Below are positions 1 to 8,408 of a stretch of 64,000 nt of DNA, one piece after another (position 1 is the first letter of the stretch; every line of letters begins with the position of its first letter). The translations under genes were made by a program, and so were the position numbers. Source of the stretch: Halomonas binhaiensis (GTDB lineage: Bacteria; Pseudomonadota; Gammaproteobacteria; Pseudomonadales; Halomonadaceae); NCBI RefSeq assembly GCF_008329985.2, contig NZ_CP038437.2, positions 1,612,001 through 1,676,000 of the forward strand, read 5' to 3'. Under the pieces are notes generated by a model that had not been told where the DNA came from, did no database searches, and saw nothing but the letters and a program-made list of their open reading frames with translations.

Positions 1-210
1 CTGTTCGCCCGGGCTGTGAAGTGCGCTCGACATGCATTATCGGCATCCCCCAGTGACGCTGCTTTCTATCATGCCAAGATCCAGACGGCACAGTTCTATT
101 TCGCGCGTATACTGCCGCGCACTCGGGCTCACGCCATGATGATCCAGGCAGGGGCTGAATCACTGATGGCAGTCAGTGAAGGAGATTTCGGCCTGGGTTT
201 TGAGATCTAG
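1..210 (+). CDS. Acyl-CoA dehydrogenase, C-terminal end only (partial)
   Basis: The frame is open from base 1 and ends at the TAG at 208-210, so only the last 69 codons are present. The residues KIQTAQFYFARILPR and the following Met/Ala-rich helix ending ESLMAVSEGDF look like the C-terminal helical domain that closes the long DmdC/AidB-type acyl-CoA dehydrogenases, FAD enzymes that oxidise acyl-CoA thioesters. The substrate cannot be told from this fragment, and the catalytic part lies outside the window. A hairpin terminator follows about 70 bases downstream, so this is the last gene of its transcript. Confidence 0.6.
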   Translation: MFARAVKCARHALSASPSDAAFYHAKIQTAQFYFARILPRTRAHAMMIQAGAESLMAVSEGDFGLGFEI

Positions 211-277
211 GCTTTTGATCTAAACCAACCTCTCTCGATCCCCGGAAGCTTTTCTCTCAATGCTGGGCTTCCATTTC

Positions 278-302
278 GCCGACCGTCATGGTCGGCTTTT
301 TT
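278..302 (+). terminator. Rho-independent terminator
   Basis: A perfect 7-bp stem (GCCGACC/GGTCGGC) with a 5-base loop is followed at once by six T. It ends the acyl-CoA dehydrogenase transcript. The rest of 211-431 shows no gene. Confidence 0.85.
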
Positions 303-431
303 GTGAGGTGGAGGTTGGGGCGGCAGGAGTGCGCATGGAGGAGGCTTGCATGGATGGGGCTTGCATGAGATAGAAAGAAGTCATCCTGATAGCATTGGGC
401 CAGGACACGTCAGTCTGACAGGAGGTTGGGC

Positions 432-1028
432 ATGGTATGGCAGGTCAGAGAATCCATCACGTTGCGTCCGTTGTCTCCAGCACACCAGCAGGAGCTGTGG
501 CTCGCCGTGGATGCCAGTCGCGAGCATCTGCGCCCGTGGCTGCCGTGGGTGGATGCAACGCGAGCGCCAGAGGATATTGGTAGCTTCATCCAGGGAGCAC
601 AAGGGGAGCATCAGCGAGGAGCTGCCTGGCATTTTGCGATTATCGATGACGGCGAAAAAGAGGGCAATGAAGTGATTGGTGCCTGTGGCTTCAATCGTAT
701 TTCTTTACCGCATCGTTGGGCGTCGATTGGCTACTGGCTGCGGCGAGATCGTTGGGGTCAAGGCATCATGTTGGCATGTGTCCGTACGCTGCTGCAGGTG
801 GGCATCAGTGAGCTGAATGTGCATCGCTTGGAAATCCGCTGTGCCGAGGGCAACAAGCGCAGCCGAGCCATTCCTGAGCGTCTAGGGTTTCGCCAGGAAG
901 GCGTGCTGAGGGATTGCGAGTGGGTCAATGACCAGGCCTTGAGTCACGTTGTCTATGGACTGCTGGTTTCCGAGACATCATTTTCTGCGCATCACCATCG
1001 TCAGAGGATGGGTAATGGCGTTCAGTAA
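432..1028 (+). CDS. GNAT acetyltransferase, RimJ/RimL type
   Basis: The protein has 198 residues. The strand-helix pattern and the stretch RLEIRCAEGNKRSRAIPERL followed by GFRQEG are typical of the RimJ/RimL/YdaF branch of GNAT acetyltransferases, which move an acetyl group from acetyl-CoA to an amine, often a protein N-terminus. The acetyl-CoA loop is seen as RWGQGIM. The ATG at 432 was chosen because AGGAGG lies 6 bases upstream; a TTG at 426 overlaps that site and is unlikely. The gene overlaps the next one by 14 bases, so the two are probably co-transcribed. The acceptor substrate is unknown. Confidence 0.8.
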   Translation: MVWQVRESITLRPLSPAHQQELWLAVDASREHLRPWLPWVDATRAPEDIGSFIQGAQGEHQRGAAWHFAIIDDGEKEGNEVIGACGFNRISLPHRWASIGYWLRRDRWGQGIMLACVRTLLQVGISELNVHRLEIRCAEGNKRSRAIPERLGFRQEGVLRDCEWVNDQALSHVVYGLLVSETSFSAHHHRQRMGNGVQ

Positions 1029-1260
1029 TGTGGAAAGAGAGCAGTTGTTGGCGTTAAAAGGTGTTGGCCCTTTGGTGGTGGCGCGCCTGGAACAGATTGG
1101 CATTGACTGCTTTGCTGTCCTGGCGGGATCCGATGTCGAGAAGGTTCTTGCAGACATTTCTGCCATGCTGGGTGTTACGTGCTGGCGCAACAGTCCGCAG
1201 GCTCGCGGAGCCATCGAGAGCGCTGTTGCGCTCGCTCGTCAGTCTCGAACACTGGGATAA
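1015..1260 (+). CDS. Small helix-hairpin-helix protein
   Basis: This 81-residue protein starts at an ATG inside the end of the acetyltransferase gene, with AGAGGA just upstream. Residues 11-35 (LLALKGVGPLVVARLEQIGI) form a helix-hairpin-helix motif of the kind that binds DNA backbone without sequence preference. The remainder is a short helical extension. It resembles the small stand-alone HhH (Cdd1/DUF4332-like) proteins, whose role is not established. Its last 22 bases overlap the 3' end of the convergent winged-helix gene. Confidence 0.6.
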   Translation: MAFSNVEREQLLALKGVGPLVVARLEQIGIDCFAVLAGSDVEKVLADISAMLGVTCWRNSPQARGAIESAVALARQSRTLG

Positions 1261-1547
1261 CCCAGTGTCTTGCGCAGGTGCTCGGCGTTGGCCGACACCC
1301 ATTCCGGGGTGATAGGGCCCCAGTCCTCCACAGTGTAGTGGCCCACGTTATGCCGTTGCCCGGGTTCGGGAATGAAGCGGCAGCAAATGTCCAGTTCTTC
1401 CAGTGCCGTCAGGGTGTCCTGGGCGGTGCGCCTTGGCATGCCGGTAGCCGCCATCAGCGTGGGTACGGTATCGATGCCTTGTTCGATCAAGTGGGCAACG
1501 TACAAACGACGATAAAAGCTGGTGCGTGTCTTGCTGGGAGATGACAT
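1239..1547 (-). CDS. Small winged-helix DNA-binding protein
   Basis: The protein has 102 residues. Residues about 13-50 (LYVAHLIEQGIDTVPTLMAA, then GMPRRTAQDTLTALEELDI) form a helix-turn-helix, and the following IPEPGQRHNVGHYTV looks like the beta wing. No effector domain is attached, so it is either a small repressor or an architectural protein. GGAG lies 6 bases before the ATG. Three 18-bp direct repeats lie directly upstream of the start codon (1580-1633) and could be its own operator; this is inference. The exact family was not recognised. Confidence 0.6.
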   Translation of the reverse strand: MSSPSKTRTSFYRRLYVAHLIEQGIDTVPTLMAATGMPRRTAQDTLTALEELDICCRFIPEPGQRHNVGHYTVEDWGPITPEWVSANAEHLRKTLGYPSVRD

Positions 1548-1579
1548 GAATGCTCCATCGAGATGAGGTAATCACATTC

Positions 1580-1633
1580 CATGACAGATATTGATGCCAT
1601 GACAGGTATTGATGCAATGACAGGTATTGATGT
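1580..1633. repeat. Three tandem 18-bp repeats upstream of the winged-helix gene
   Basis: Three back-to-back copies lie at 1580-1597, 1598-1615 and 1616-1633 with the pattern (c/a)ATGACAGRTATTGATG(c/t). The copies differ at two or three positions. They sit 32 bases upstream of the winged-helix start codon and 46 bases past the bioA stop. The spacing and position fit an autoregulatory operator or a repeat-copy variable promoter. Confidence 0.8.
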
Positions 1634-1679
1634 CATGATATGTGATTGCCTCAGGATCAGCGATTGTGCCGCAGTGTGG

Positions 1680-2963
1680 TCAGCGGTTGCCAGGGGAATT
1701 CAGGAAAGAGGCTTTCATGGCATCGGTGATGCGGCGCATGTCGTCATCGCTGGTGATGTAAGCCGGCATGGTATAGAGCCAGCGTCCGAAGGAGCGTAAC
1801 CAGACGCCGCGCTCTCTGGCCTGCTCGGCGACACCCTTGAGGTCTGCACTATCCTTGACCTCAATGACCCCTGTGGCGCCGAGAGTGCGTACATCGGCGA
1901 TCCGAGGATGGCTGCGTAGATCATCATCCTCTTCAAGCTCTGCCTTCAGCACAGCATTGAGTCTGGCGATGCGGTCAAGGTAATGGTCTTCTTCGAAGAC
2001 CCTGATGCTTTCCAGTGCGACACGACAGGCCAGGGGGTTGCCCATGAAGGTGGGGCCATGCATGAAGGCATGGTATTCGCTGTCGCCAATGAATGTGTCA
2101 TGCACCTGGTCGGTGGCCAGTGTGGCTGCATGGCCGAGGTAGCCACCGGTCAGCCCCTTGGACAGCACCATGATGTCGGGGCAGATGTCGGCATGATTGG
2201 CAGCAAAGAGACGTCCGGTGCGGCCGAACCCGGTGGCCACTTCGTCGAAGATCAGCAGCACATCGAATTCATCACAGAGCTCCCTGGCCCCCTTCAGGTA
2301 AAGCGGAGAAGTCATGTTCAACCCGCCTGCGGCCTGTAGCAAAGGCTCCATAAGCAGAGCTGCGATTTCCTTATGATGGGCTTCAAGCACCTTGCGCAAG
2401 GCGGCCAGGTCAGCATCGACACTTGCCTGGTCGGCGTCAAAGGGAGAAGTCGGCGCTGGGGCAAAATAATGCTGAGGCAAGAAGCCTGAAAACAGGCTGT
2501 GCATTCCTTCTTCGGGATCGCATACCGCCATGCAGCCAGCAGTGTCGCCATGATAGGCCTTCATCAATGACAGCATGCGGTGCTTTTGTGGACGCCCGCG
2601 GAGGAAGTGGTATTGCACTGCCATCTTCATCGCCACTTCCATGCCCACGGAGCCACTGTCCGAGTAGAACACATGGTTGAGCCCCTGCGGGGTGATACGC
2701 ACCAGCTCGCGCGCGAGAAGGTCGGCGGGTTCATGGGTCAGGCCGCCCAGCATTACATGGCAAAGTGTTGCTGCCTGTTCCTGAATGGCCTTGACCAGGC
2801 GTGGATGACCATATCCATGGATCATGCACCACCAGGAACATGTGGCATCGAGAAGATGCTCGCCAGACTCCAGAGTGAAATGTGTCCCCTGGCCTCCAAC
2901 GACCTTGAGAGCTGGGGCCTGGTGCTTGAGATGGGCGTAGGGGTGCCAGACAGGTGAAGACAT
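1680..2963 (-). CDS. bioA: Adenosylmethionine-8-amino-7-oxononanoate aminotransferase BioA
   Basis: BioA moves the amino group of S-adenosylmethionine onto 7-keto-8-aminopelargonate, giving 7,8-diaminopelargonate in biotin synthesis. The 427-residue length matches the E. coli enzyme. The fold-type I class III aminotransferase signature is seen as FDEVATGFGRTG (239-250), and the PLP lysine is K269 in LSKGLTGGYL. The N-terminal CSWWCMIHGYGHP is typical of BioA rather than of ornithine or GABA aminotransferases. The other biotin genes are not nearby. An inverted repeat of BirA-operator type lies 17-50 bases before the start, so biotin repression is likely. Confidence 0.95.
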   Translation of the reverse strand: MSSPVWHPYAHLKHQAPALKVVGGQGTHFTLESGEHLLDATCSWWCMIHGYGHPRLVKAIQEQAATLCHVMLGGLTHEPADLLARELVRITPQGLNHVFYSDSGSVGMEVAMKMAVQYHFLRGRPQKHRMLSLMKAYHGDTAGCMAVCDPEEGMHSLFSGFLPQHYFAPAPTSPFDADQASVDADLAALRKVLEAHHKEIAALLMEPLLQAAGGLNMTSPLYLKGARELCDEFDVLLIFDEVATGFGRTGRLFAANHADICPDIMVLSKGLTGGYLGHAATLATDQVHDTFIGDSEYHAFMHGPTFMGNPLACRVALESIRVFEEDHYLDRIARLNAVLKAELEEDDDLRSHPRIADVRTLGATGVIEVKDSADLKGVAEQARERGVWLRSFGRWLYTMPAYITSDDDMRRITDAMKASFLNSPGNR

Positions 2964-2979
2964 GGATGATTCTCGCTAA

Positions 2980-3012
2980 TGGTAAACCTGTGTACGAATA
3001 TAAAGTTTACCA
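2980..3012 (-). promoter_or_regulatory. BirA-type operator of bioA
   Basis: The arms TGGTAAAC (2980-2987) and GTTTACCA (3005-3012) are a perfect 8-bp inverted repeat with a 17-base spacer. This matches the known bacterial BirA operator plan (TGTAAACC, about 15 bases, GGTTTACA). It lies directly in front of bioA, where the biotin repressor BirA binds in other proteobacteria. The A/T-rich spacer holds TATATT on the minus strand, a possible -10 element. Confidence 0.75.
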
Positions 3013-3081
3013 ATATGAGCGAAAAAGTGGAGTCATCCTGTTGTTGGGCGATCATCCGTTAGGCGATACCCCGAACCTGTA

Positions 3082-3606
3082 TCAGGAGGCAGGAGCCTCT
3101 ATGGCTTGCAGGAAGCGTTGGAACAGAAAGGCTTCTTCACCTTTCAGGGAGCGGCTGAGACAGTCGATGAACTCTTGGTGGGGATAGGTAAAAATTCTCG
3201 GCGCCTTGTAGGCATCCAGATCAATGGCGATGATCTCGCCATTCTTGACCAGGAAGTTGTCGGTGTGCAGGCCTCGGCAGTGAATACGATCACGATACAG
3301 GGCTACCAGAATGTCCACATAACGTTGCTGCAGGACAGGATCATCCTGAATGAGCTGCTTGAGAGGCACGCCATTCACATTGGCAGTGACCAGGCGATAA
3401 CGCTTGGACTCGATAATCTCGGGAGCCTGGATGCCAAGCAGAGACAGACGCTTGGCCACATAGCGAAAGTTATATCCGGGATAACGACGAATGCCGAGCC
3501 GGTAACGCCAGCGATCGGTGATGTTGGGAGAGAACGTCTTGATAAAAGTGTCGTGCTCGGGATCGTAATGGACGCTACTGTATTTTCCGGTCTGGATTAA
3601 CTGCAT
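3082..3606 (-). CDS. WaaP/RIO-like small-molecule kinase family protein
   Basis: The 174-residue protein has a minimal protein-kinase-like fold. The catalytic loop is GLHTDNFLV (His, Asp and Asn in the HxDN order of the Kdo/WaaP, Bud32 and RIO group), and the metal-binding motif is IDLDAYK. Relatives in pseudomonads are annotated as toluene-tolerance or LPS kinase-like proteins. The substrate is not known; an LPS sugar is possible. The start at 3606 (MQLIQTG) fits homologue length, but the frame is open to an ATG at 3657 and neither start has a good ribosome site. It lies upstream of bioA on the same strand with 118 bases between them. Bases 3607-3897 show no other gene. Confidence 0.65.
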   Translation of the reverse strand: MQLIQTGKYSSVHYDPEHDTFIKTFSPNITDRWRYRLGIRRYPGYNFRYVAKRLSLLGIQAPEIIESKRYRLVTANVNGVPLKQLIQDDPVLQQRYVDILVALYRDRIHCRGLHTDNFLVKNGEIIAIDLDAYKAPRIFTYPHQEFIDCLSRSLKGEEAFLFQRFLQAIEAPAS

Positions 3607-3897
3607 GGTGGGAAATCGATATTCTCCGCACGCTCGAGCAGGATGCTCGGCGATCATCTAATGTACGCACAGTATAATCGACTGGCGCTAAGGAAAAACT
3701 GCATAAATGCCTGCGCGACTCAATCACTGCGTTACGCGGTGCGCGGAATCCTCACCTATATCCCATAGGCTCCGGTTCCTGTGCTCCGGGCGCCTTGTGC
3801 TTGAGCATGCTCGTCGATTTATTCAGCGCTTCCCTAATTCAAGCATATCTCTTGTACATCGAGTTCGTATGCATGGAAAGGATGCTGATGCTAGAGA

Positions 3898-4167
3898 TCA
3901 GTCTTCTTCGTCGAAGCGGGCGGTGAATAGCGCTTCAATGGCGTCAAGTGCTGATTCGGCATCGTCACCTTCGGCTTCAATGATCAACTCGGTGCCGCAG
4001 GGCGCAGCCAACATCAATAGCGACATGATGTTGGCGCCATCTCCCTGCATATGGTCACGGCGAACAATGATCTGAGACTGGAAGGTCTGACAGCACTGTA
4101 CCAGGCGGGTGGCAGCTCTAGCGTGAAGGCCGCGCTTGTTGATAAGAGTGAGCTGTCGCTGTGGCAC
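3898..4167 (-). CDS. ptsO: Phosphocarrier NPr of the nitrogen PTS
   Basis: This 89-residue HPr-like protein carries the phosphorylation site in GLHARAA (H15) and the second conserved block around the GANIMSLLMLAAPCG helix. NPr passes phosphate from EI-Ntr (PtsP) to EIIA-Ntr (PtsN). The acidic C-terminus (RFDEED) is usual. It is the last gene of the lpt-rpoN-hpf-ptsN-rapZ-ptsO block and starts 6 bases after the rapZ stop, so it is translationally close to rapZ. Confidence 0.93.
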   Translation of the reverse strand: MPQRQLTLINKRGLHARAATRLVQCCQTFQSQIIVRRDHMQGDGANIMSLLMLAAPCGTELIIEAEGDDAESALDAIEALFTARFDEED

Positions 4168-4173
4168 GGTATG

Positions 4174-5055
4174 TCAGTCTCCCTTTGATACCAGGCGTCG
4201 CTGCTGAACAAGCTCGCGATGGCGCAGGCGAATGCGGTCGTGCTTGGAGGCAAGAGATTGAGCGATACGCTCGGCCAGATAGACCGAGCGATGTTGACCA
4301 CCGGTGCAACCGATGGCCACGGTAAGATAGCTGCGGTGGCTGGCCTTGTATTGCGGTAACCACTTGTCCAGCCAGTGGAGAATGTCATCGTACATCTCGT
4401 CCACGACAGGAAATCCCTCGAGAAAGTCGATGACAGCCTGGTCCTGGCCTGTCGCGTCACGCAGGCAGGGGTCCCAGTAAGGGTTGGGCAGGCAACGGGC
4501 ATCGAAGACGATGTCGGCATCAGGAGGAACGCCGCGCTTGAAGCCGAAGGACTCTATGGTCAGGCTGAGCTGTTCTGCATCTTGCCCGGCGACCTGGTCG
4601 GCAATCTGGGCACGCAAGTCATGCACGGACAAGCGGGTGGTATCGATGACCAGGTCCGTCAGATCTCGCATGCCACTGAGTGCTTTTTCTTCAGATTCAA
4701 TAGCTTCAGCCAGGGTCATGTCGCTGTAGCGGGTTAGCGGATGACGCCGACGAGTGTGGGAAAAGCGTTCCAGCAGTACCTGCGGGTTGCTGGTCAGGTA
4801 AACCACCTGGCACTCGATATTGCCATCCTTGAGCTCGCTGAGCAGTTCAGGGAATCGTTCGAGTGCTCCTGGCAGATTGCGTGCATCGATGCTGACAGCG
4901 ACGCGGCGCAGGTCACTATTGGCCAGTTCTGCCACCAACGATCCCAGCAACATGGCAGGGAGATTGTCGATGGCATAGAAACCGAGATCTTCGAGGGCCT
5001 GCAGAGCAACGGACTTGCCCGAGCCAGAGCGGCCGCTGATGATCACGAGTTGCAT
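4174..5055 (-). CDS. rapZ: RNase adapter protein RapZ
   Basis: RapZ (YvcJ/YhbJ family) binds nucleotides through the P-loop GRSGSGKS (residues 8-15). In enterobacteria it delivers small RNAs of the GlmZ type to RNase E, controlling glucosamine-6-phosphate synthase. The C-terminal domain is recognisable by GCTGGQHRSVYLAE. The 293-residue form starting at 5055 was chosen because AGGAG lies 8 bases upstream and homologues begin MQLVIISG. The frame stays open for 69 more codons upstream, but that part has no similarity and overlaps nothing. Whether GlmZ exists in this organism cannot be seen here. Confidence 0.93.
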   Translation of the reverse strand: MQLVIISGRSGSGKSVALQALEDLGFYAIDNLPAMLLGSLVAELANSDLRRVAVSIDARNLPGALERFPELLSELKDGNIECQVVYLTSNPQVLLERFSHTRRRHPLTRYSDMTLAEAIESEEKALSGMRDLTDLVIDTTRLSVHDLRAQIADQVAGQDAEQLSLTIESFGFKRGVPPDADIVFDARCLPNPYWDPCLRDATGQDQAVIDFLEGFPVVDEMYDDILHWLDKWLPQYKASHRSYLTVAIGCTGGQHRSVYLAERIAQSLASKHDRIRLRHRELVQQRRLVSKGD

Positions 5056-5152
5056 GTCCTGTCTCCTGGTCAGGGGAGAGCCGCAGTACTCGAAGGAGAG
5101 TGCGGCTGAGGCATGTAATGGATGGACGGTATTGTTGATGGGACGGAAGCTC

Positions 5153-5638
5153 TCAGCCACTGGGAGGTGAAGGTTCGTCGGATTGACGAATCGCTTCCTG
5201 GAGGCATTCGTAAAGCTCTCGCTGTGAAGTGGCATTGCGCAGGCGTTGCCGGGTTTCGGCATCGCTCATGACCCCTGCGACCTGTCCCAACAGAGCCAGG
5301 TGGGTATCGTCAGCTTCCTCAGGCACCAACAACACAAAGATTAGATCGACGGGCTCACCATCGATCGCATCAAAGTCGATAGGCTCAGAAAGCTTGAGAA
5401 AGCCCGAGATTGGCGTTTTGCAGTGAGGGTTACGGGCATGAGGAATGGCCACACCATTACCGATACCCGTACTGCCTAGCCGCTCGCGGCCAATCAGTCG
5501 GCTAAAGACTTCCTGGCTGTCCAGGCTCGGAGTATTTTGCGCAATAAAGGTGCTGAAAAATTCCAGCACCCTTTTTTTGCTTCCTCCCGGCACATCAAAG
5601 AGAGTGCGCTCGGGAGGGAGAATGGCTTCCAATGTCAT
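5153..5638 (-). CDS. ptsN: PTS IIA-like nitrogen regulatory protein PtsN
   Basis: EIIA-Ntr receives phosphate from NPr and acts as a regulator of potassium transport, nitrogen and envelope functions; it is not part of a sugar transporter. The 161-residue length fits. The active histidine is H67 in NGVAIPHAR, and the second conserved block is DLIFVLLVPEEADDTHLALL. It lies 12 bases after hpf and 97 bases before rapZ, the standard gammaproteobacterial arrangement. Confidence 0.95.
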   Translation of the reverse strand: MTLEAILPPERTLFDVPGGSKKRVLEFFSTFIAQNTPSLDSQEVFSRLIGRERLGSTGIGNGVAIPHARNPHCKTPISGFLKLSEPIDFDAIDGEPVDLIFVLLVPEEADDTHLALLGQVAGVMSDAETRQRLRNATSQRELYECLQEAIRQSDEPSPPSG

Positions 5639-5650
5639 AATGATGGGGGA

Positions 5651-5959
5651 TCAACGGAGTCCGGTGCCCTGAGCTCGGGCTTGAGATTTTTCCTTATGCT
5701 TGACCAACTGACGATCAAGCTTGTCGGCAAGCGCGTCGATGGCGGCATACATATCGCCATCTTGTGCATCAGCATGGAGATCAGCACCGGCGGCGTGAAG
5801 CGTGCAGGCGGCGTGCTGGCGTTCCTTCTCCACTGACAATGTCACCTGAACGTTGGTGATATTGTCGTAGTGGCGCTCCACTCGAGTGAGCTTCTCTTGT
5901 ACGTAGTCACGCAGGGGGTCGGTCAGTTCAACGTGATGGCCGGTGATGTTTACTTGCAT
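5651..5959 (-). CDS. hpf: Ribosome hibernation-promoting factor, short form
   Basis: The 102-residue protein starts MQVNITGHHVELTDPLRDYV and matches the short HPF (YhbH) form, which binds the 30S decoding region and helps 100S dimer formation in stationary phase. It lacks the C-terminal dimerisation domain of long HPF. The start at 5959 has AGGAG 7 bases upstream; the frame extends 20 codons further upstream without similarity. It is the gene directly downstream of rpoN, as in enterobacteria. Confidence 0.93.
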   Translation of the reverse strand: MQVNITGHHVELTDPLRDYVQEKLTRVERHYDNITNVQVTLSVEKERQHAACTLHAAGADLHADAQDGDMYAAIDALADKLDRQLVKHKEKSQARAQGTGLR

Positions 5960-6157
5960 GACAAGCTCCTTGCTCTTGCATGTGGTAGCTCGATTGTAAC
6001 CCTTTTTCTGATCCTGCAAACCCCCTCATCGAAGTTGCTTGAAATCTGGCAGGAGAGCCCGTGATTCAGCAACTTGTATGGTTTATCAGCTTGTCCAGCA
6101 GGCGGATTCAACGGCAGCGGGTGTTTGCGGGCAGTCCTTGCGACTTTAAGACGCGCC

Positions 6158-7570
6158 TCAGCGTAGACGTTTTCTCTCGCTGGATGAGGGAATATGCATC
6201 GACTCACGGTACTTGGCTACTGTACGTCGGGCCACGTTGACGCCAGTCGCATTAAGCAGCTCGACCAGCTTGCTGTCGGATAGCGGCTTGCGAGGAGGCT
6301 CGTCCTGGATGAGTTTCTTGATCATGGCGCGAATTGCTGTGCTGGAATGAGCGTCGCCATCGTTGCCTACCTGGCTGGAGAAAAAGTATTTGAGTTCGAA
6401 GACGCCACGGGGGGTATAGATGAACTTCTGTGTCGTGACTCGAGAGATGGTGGACTCATGCATCTCGACCTTGTCTGCAATGTCGGCCAGGATCAGGGGT
6501 TTCATTGCTTCTTCGCCATGATCTAGAAAGTCGATCTGGCGTGCCATGATTTCACGGCCCACCTTGAGCAGGGTGTCATTGCGGCTGGATAGACTCTTGA
6601 GAAGCCAGCGGGCTTCCTGCAGATGATCCTTGAGAAACTGGTTGTCCTGGCTTTTATCGGCACGGCGAATCAAGGCTGCGTAGTCGGGTTGAATACGCAG
6701 TCGCGGCATGGCATCAGGGTTGAGCTCTACCTGCCAGCCAGCGGCGCTGTGGCGTACGATGAGGTCAGGTATCACGTAGTCTGAGCTGTTGTCACCGAAT
6801 TGACTGCCGGGGCGCGGATCGAGGCTGCGTATGAGGCGGATGACGCTGTCGAGCTGGTCGTCATCCAGGCTGAGACGGCGCTTGAGCATGCGACGATCAT
6901 CAGCAGCCAGAGCCTCGAGAAACTGGCGGACCAGACGCCCTGCCTGGGCCAGCAGAGGCGTTTCCCTGGGCAATGCATCGAGTTGCAGGGATAGGCACTC
7001 GCGCAGGTCGCGAGCGAAGACGCCGGTGGGTTCGAACTGTTGCAGGCGCTTGAGAATGGCCTCGACATCGCTCAGGGTCAATGGCTCCAGACCTTGGCCG
7101 AGAAGGCCTTCATGGATGTCTTCCAATGGCTGATCGAGATAACCGTCGCTGGTGACAGCATCAATCAGGCTTTCGGCGATGCGGTTTTCTGCTGGAGAAA
7201 TGTCGAGCATGGCCAACTGCCAACTGAGATGGCTCTGGAGTGACTGGCTATCGGCCTGACGCTCGAAGTCGGGCGCTTCACCGCTGCCGGCAGGTGCCAT
7301 GCCGAGGTCCTGGAAGGTGTCCTCCCATTCGCTGTCGGTCGTCAGGTCTGCAGGAATTTCATCGGCCCAGTCGTCATCTGTGGTTTCCTGGGCCTGTTGC
7401 TCGCCAAAATCATCTTCCAGCTCGAGCATGGGGTTGGAATCCAGGGCCTGCTGGATCTCCTGGCGCAGGTCCAGGGTGGATAGCTGCAACAGAGCAATGG
7501 CCTGTTGCAGTTGGGGAGTCATGGTGAGCTGGGTGCCAAGACGCAGCTGCAGTGACGCCTTGAGGGCCAT
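6158..7570 (-). CDS. rpoN: RNA polymerase sigma-54 factor RpoN
   Basis: Sigma-54 directs RNA polymerase to -24/-12 promoters and needs AAA+ activators. The 470-residue protein has the glutamine/leucine-rich region I (residues 1-50, LQLRLGTQLTMTPQLQQAIA), the acidic region II (about 50-110), the core-binding region, and the RpoN box ARRTVAKYRE (about 447-456) near the C-terminus. It lies between lptB (112 bases upstream) and hpf, linking LPS export genes with the nitrogen PTS regulators as in most relatives. Confidence 0.97.
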   Translation of the reverse strand: MALKASLQLRLGTQLTMTPQLQQAIALLQLSTLDLRQEIQQALDSNPMLELEDDFGEQQAQETTDDDWADEIPADLTTDSEWEDTFQDLGMAPAGSGEAPDFERQADSQSLQSHLSWQLAMLDISPAENRIAESLIDAVTSDGYLDQPLEDIHEGLLGQGLEPLTLSDVEAILKRLQQFEPTGVFARDLRECLSLQLDALPRETPLLAQAGRLVRQFLEALAADDRRMLKRRLSLDDDQLDSVIRLIRSLDPRPGSQFGDNSSDYVIPDLIVRHSAAGWQVELNPDAMPRLRIQPDYAALIRRADKSQDNQFLKDHLQEARWLLKSLSSRNDTLLKVGREIMARQIDFLDHGEEAMKPLILADIADKVEMHESTISRVTTQKFIYTPRGVFELKYFFSSQVGNDGDAHSSTAIRAMIKKLIQDEPPRKPLSDSKLVELLNATGVNVARRTVAKYRESMHIPSSSERKRLR

Positions 7571-7682
7571 TAGCGAATTCCGGTTAAGGAAACACTGATG
7601 GATATTACAGTGCTTCTCGGGTGGATGATCGCATCACACTAACGGCGAGTCGGGCGGCATGCAAGTCCCTTGCCAACATTAG

Positions 7683-8408
7683 TTAAAGGCGGAAGTTTTC
7701 GCCTAGATACACTTCCTTGACCCGCTGGTTGGCAAGAATGTCATGGGCATTGCCTTCAGCGATGATCTGTCCATCGCCCACGATGTAGGCATGATCACAG
7801 ATATCGAGTGTCTCGCGGACGTTGTGGTCGGTAATCAGAACGCCGATATTGCGTGCCTTGAGCTGGCGAATGATGGCCTTGATCTCACCGACGGAAATGG
7901 GATCGACGCCGGCAAAGGGCTCATCAAGAAGAATGAAGGCGGGTTCTGTTGCCAGGGCGCGGGCAATCTCCACCCTGCGACGTTCACCGCCGGACAATGC
8001 CATGCCGGGATTGTCGCGGATATGGGTGACATGGAAGTCTTCCAGCAGTTGCTCCAGGCGCTGTTGACGGCCGGCCTTGTCAAGGTCCTTGCGAGTTTCG
8101 AGAATCGCCATGATGTTATCGGCAACCGTCAGCTTGCGGAATATCGAGGCTTCCTGGGGCAGGTAGCCAATTCCGGCAAGTGCTCGCTCGTGCATGGCGG
8201 CACGACTCAGGTCCATTTCGTCAATGGCAACTTCGCCGGAGTCTGCGCGCACCAGTCCCACGATCATGTAGAACGAGGTGGTCTTGCCGGCACCATTGGG
8301 GCCGAGCAGACCGACAATGCTGCCCTGGCGAATGGACAAGCTGATGTCATGGACGACGCGGCGTTTCTTGTAGCTCTTGGCCAGGTTGCGGGCGTGAAGC
8401 GTCTTCAT
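7683..8408 (-). CDS. lptB: LPS export ABC transporter ATPase LptB
   Basis: LptB powers extraction of lipopolysaccharide from the inner membrane with LptF and LptG. Walker A is GPNGAGKTT (residues 36-44), the ABC signature is LSGGERRR, and Walker B runs into [10 protein letters not shown]. The 241-residue length is the family norm. Its start codon overlaps the lptA stop by one base, so lptC, lptA and lptB form one unit. No lptFG is in the window. Confidence 0.97.
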   Translation of the reverse strand: MKTLHARNLAKSYKKRRVVHDISLSIRQGSIVGLLGPNGAGKTTSFYMIVGLVRADSGEVAIDEMDLSRAAMHERALAGIGYLPQEASIFRKLTVADNIMAILETRKDLDKAGRQQRLEQLLEDFHVTHIRDNPGMALSGGERRRVEIARALATEPAFILLDEPFAGVDPISVGEIKAIIRQLKARNIGVLITDHNVRETLDICDHAYIVGDGQIIAEGNAHDILANQRVKEVYLGENFRL

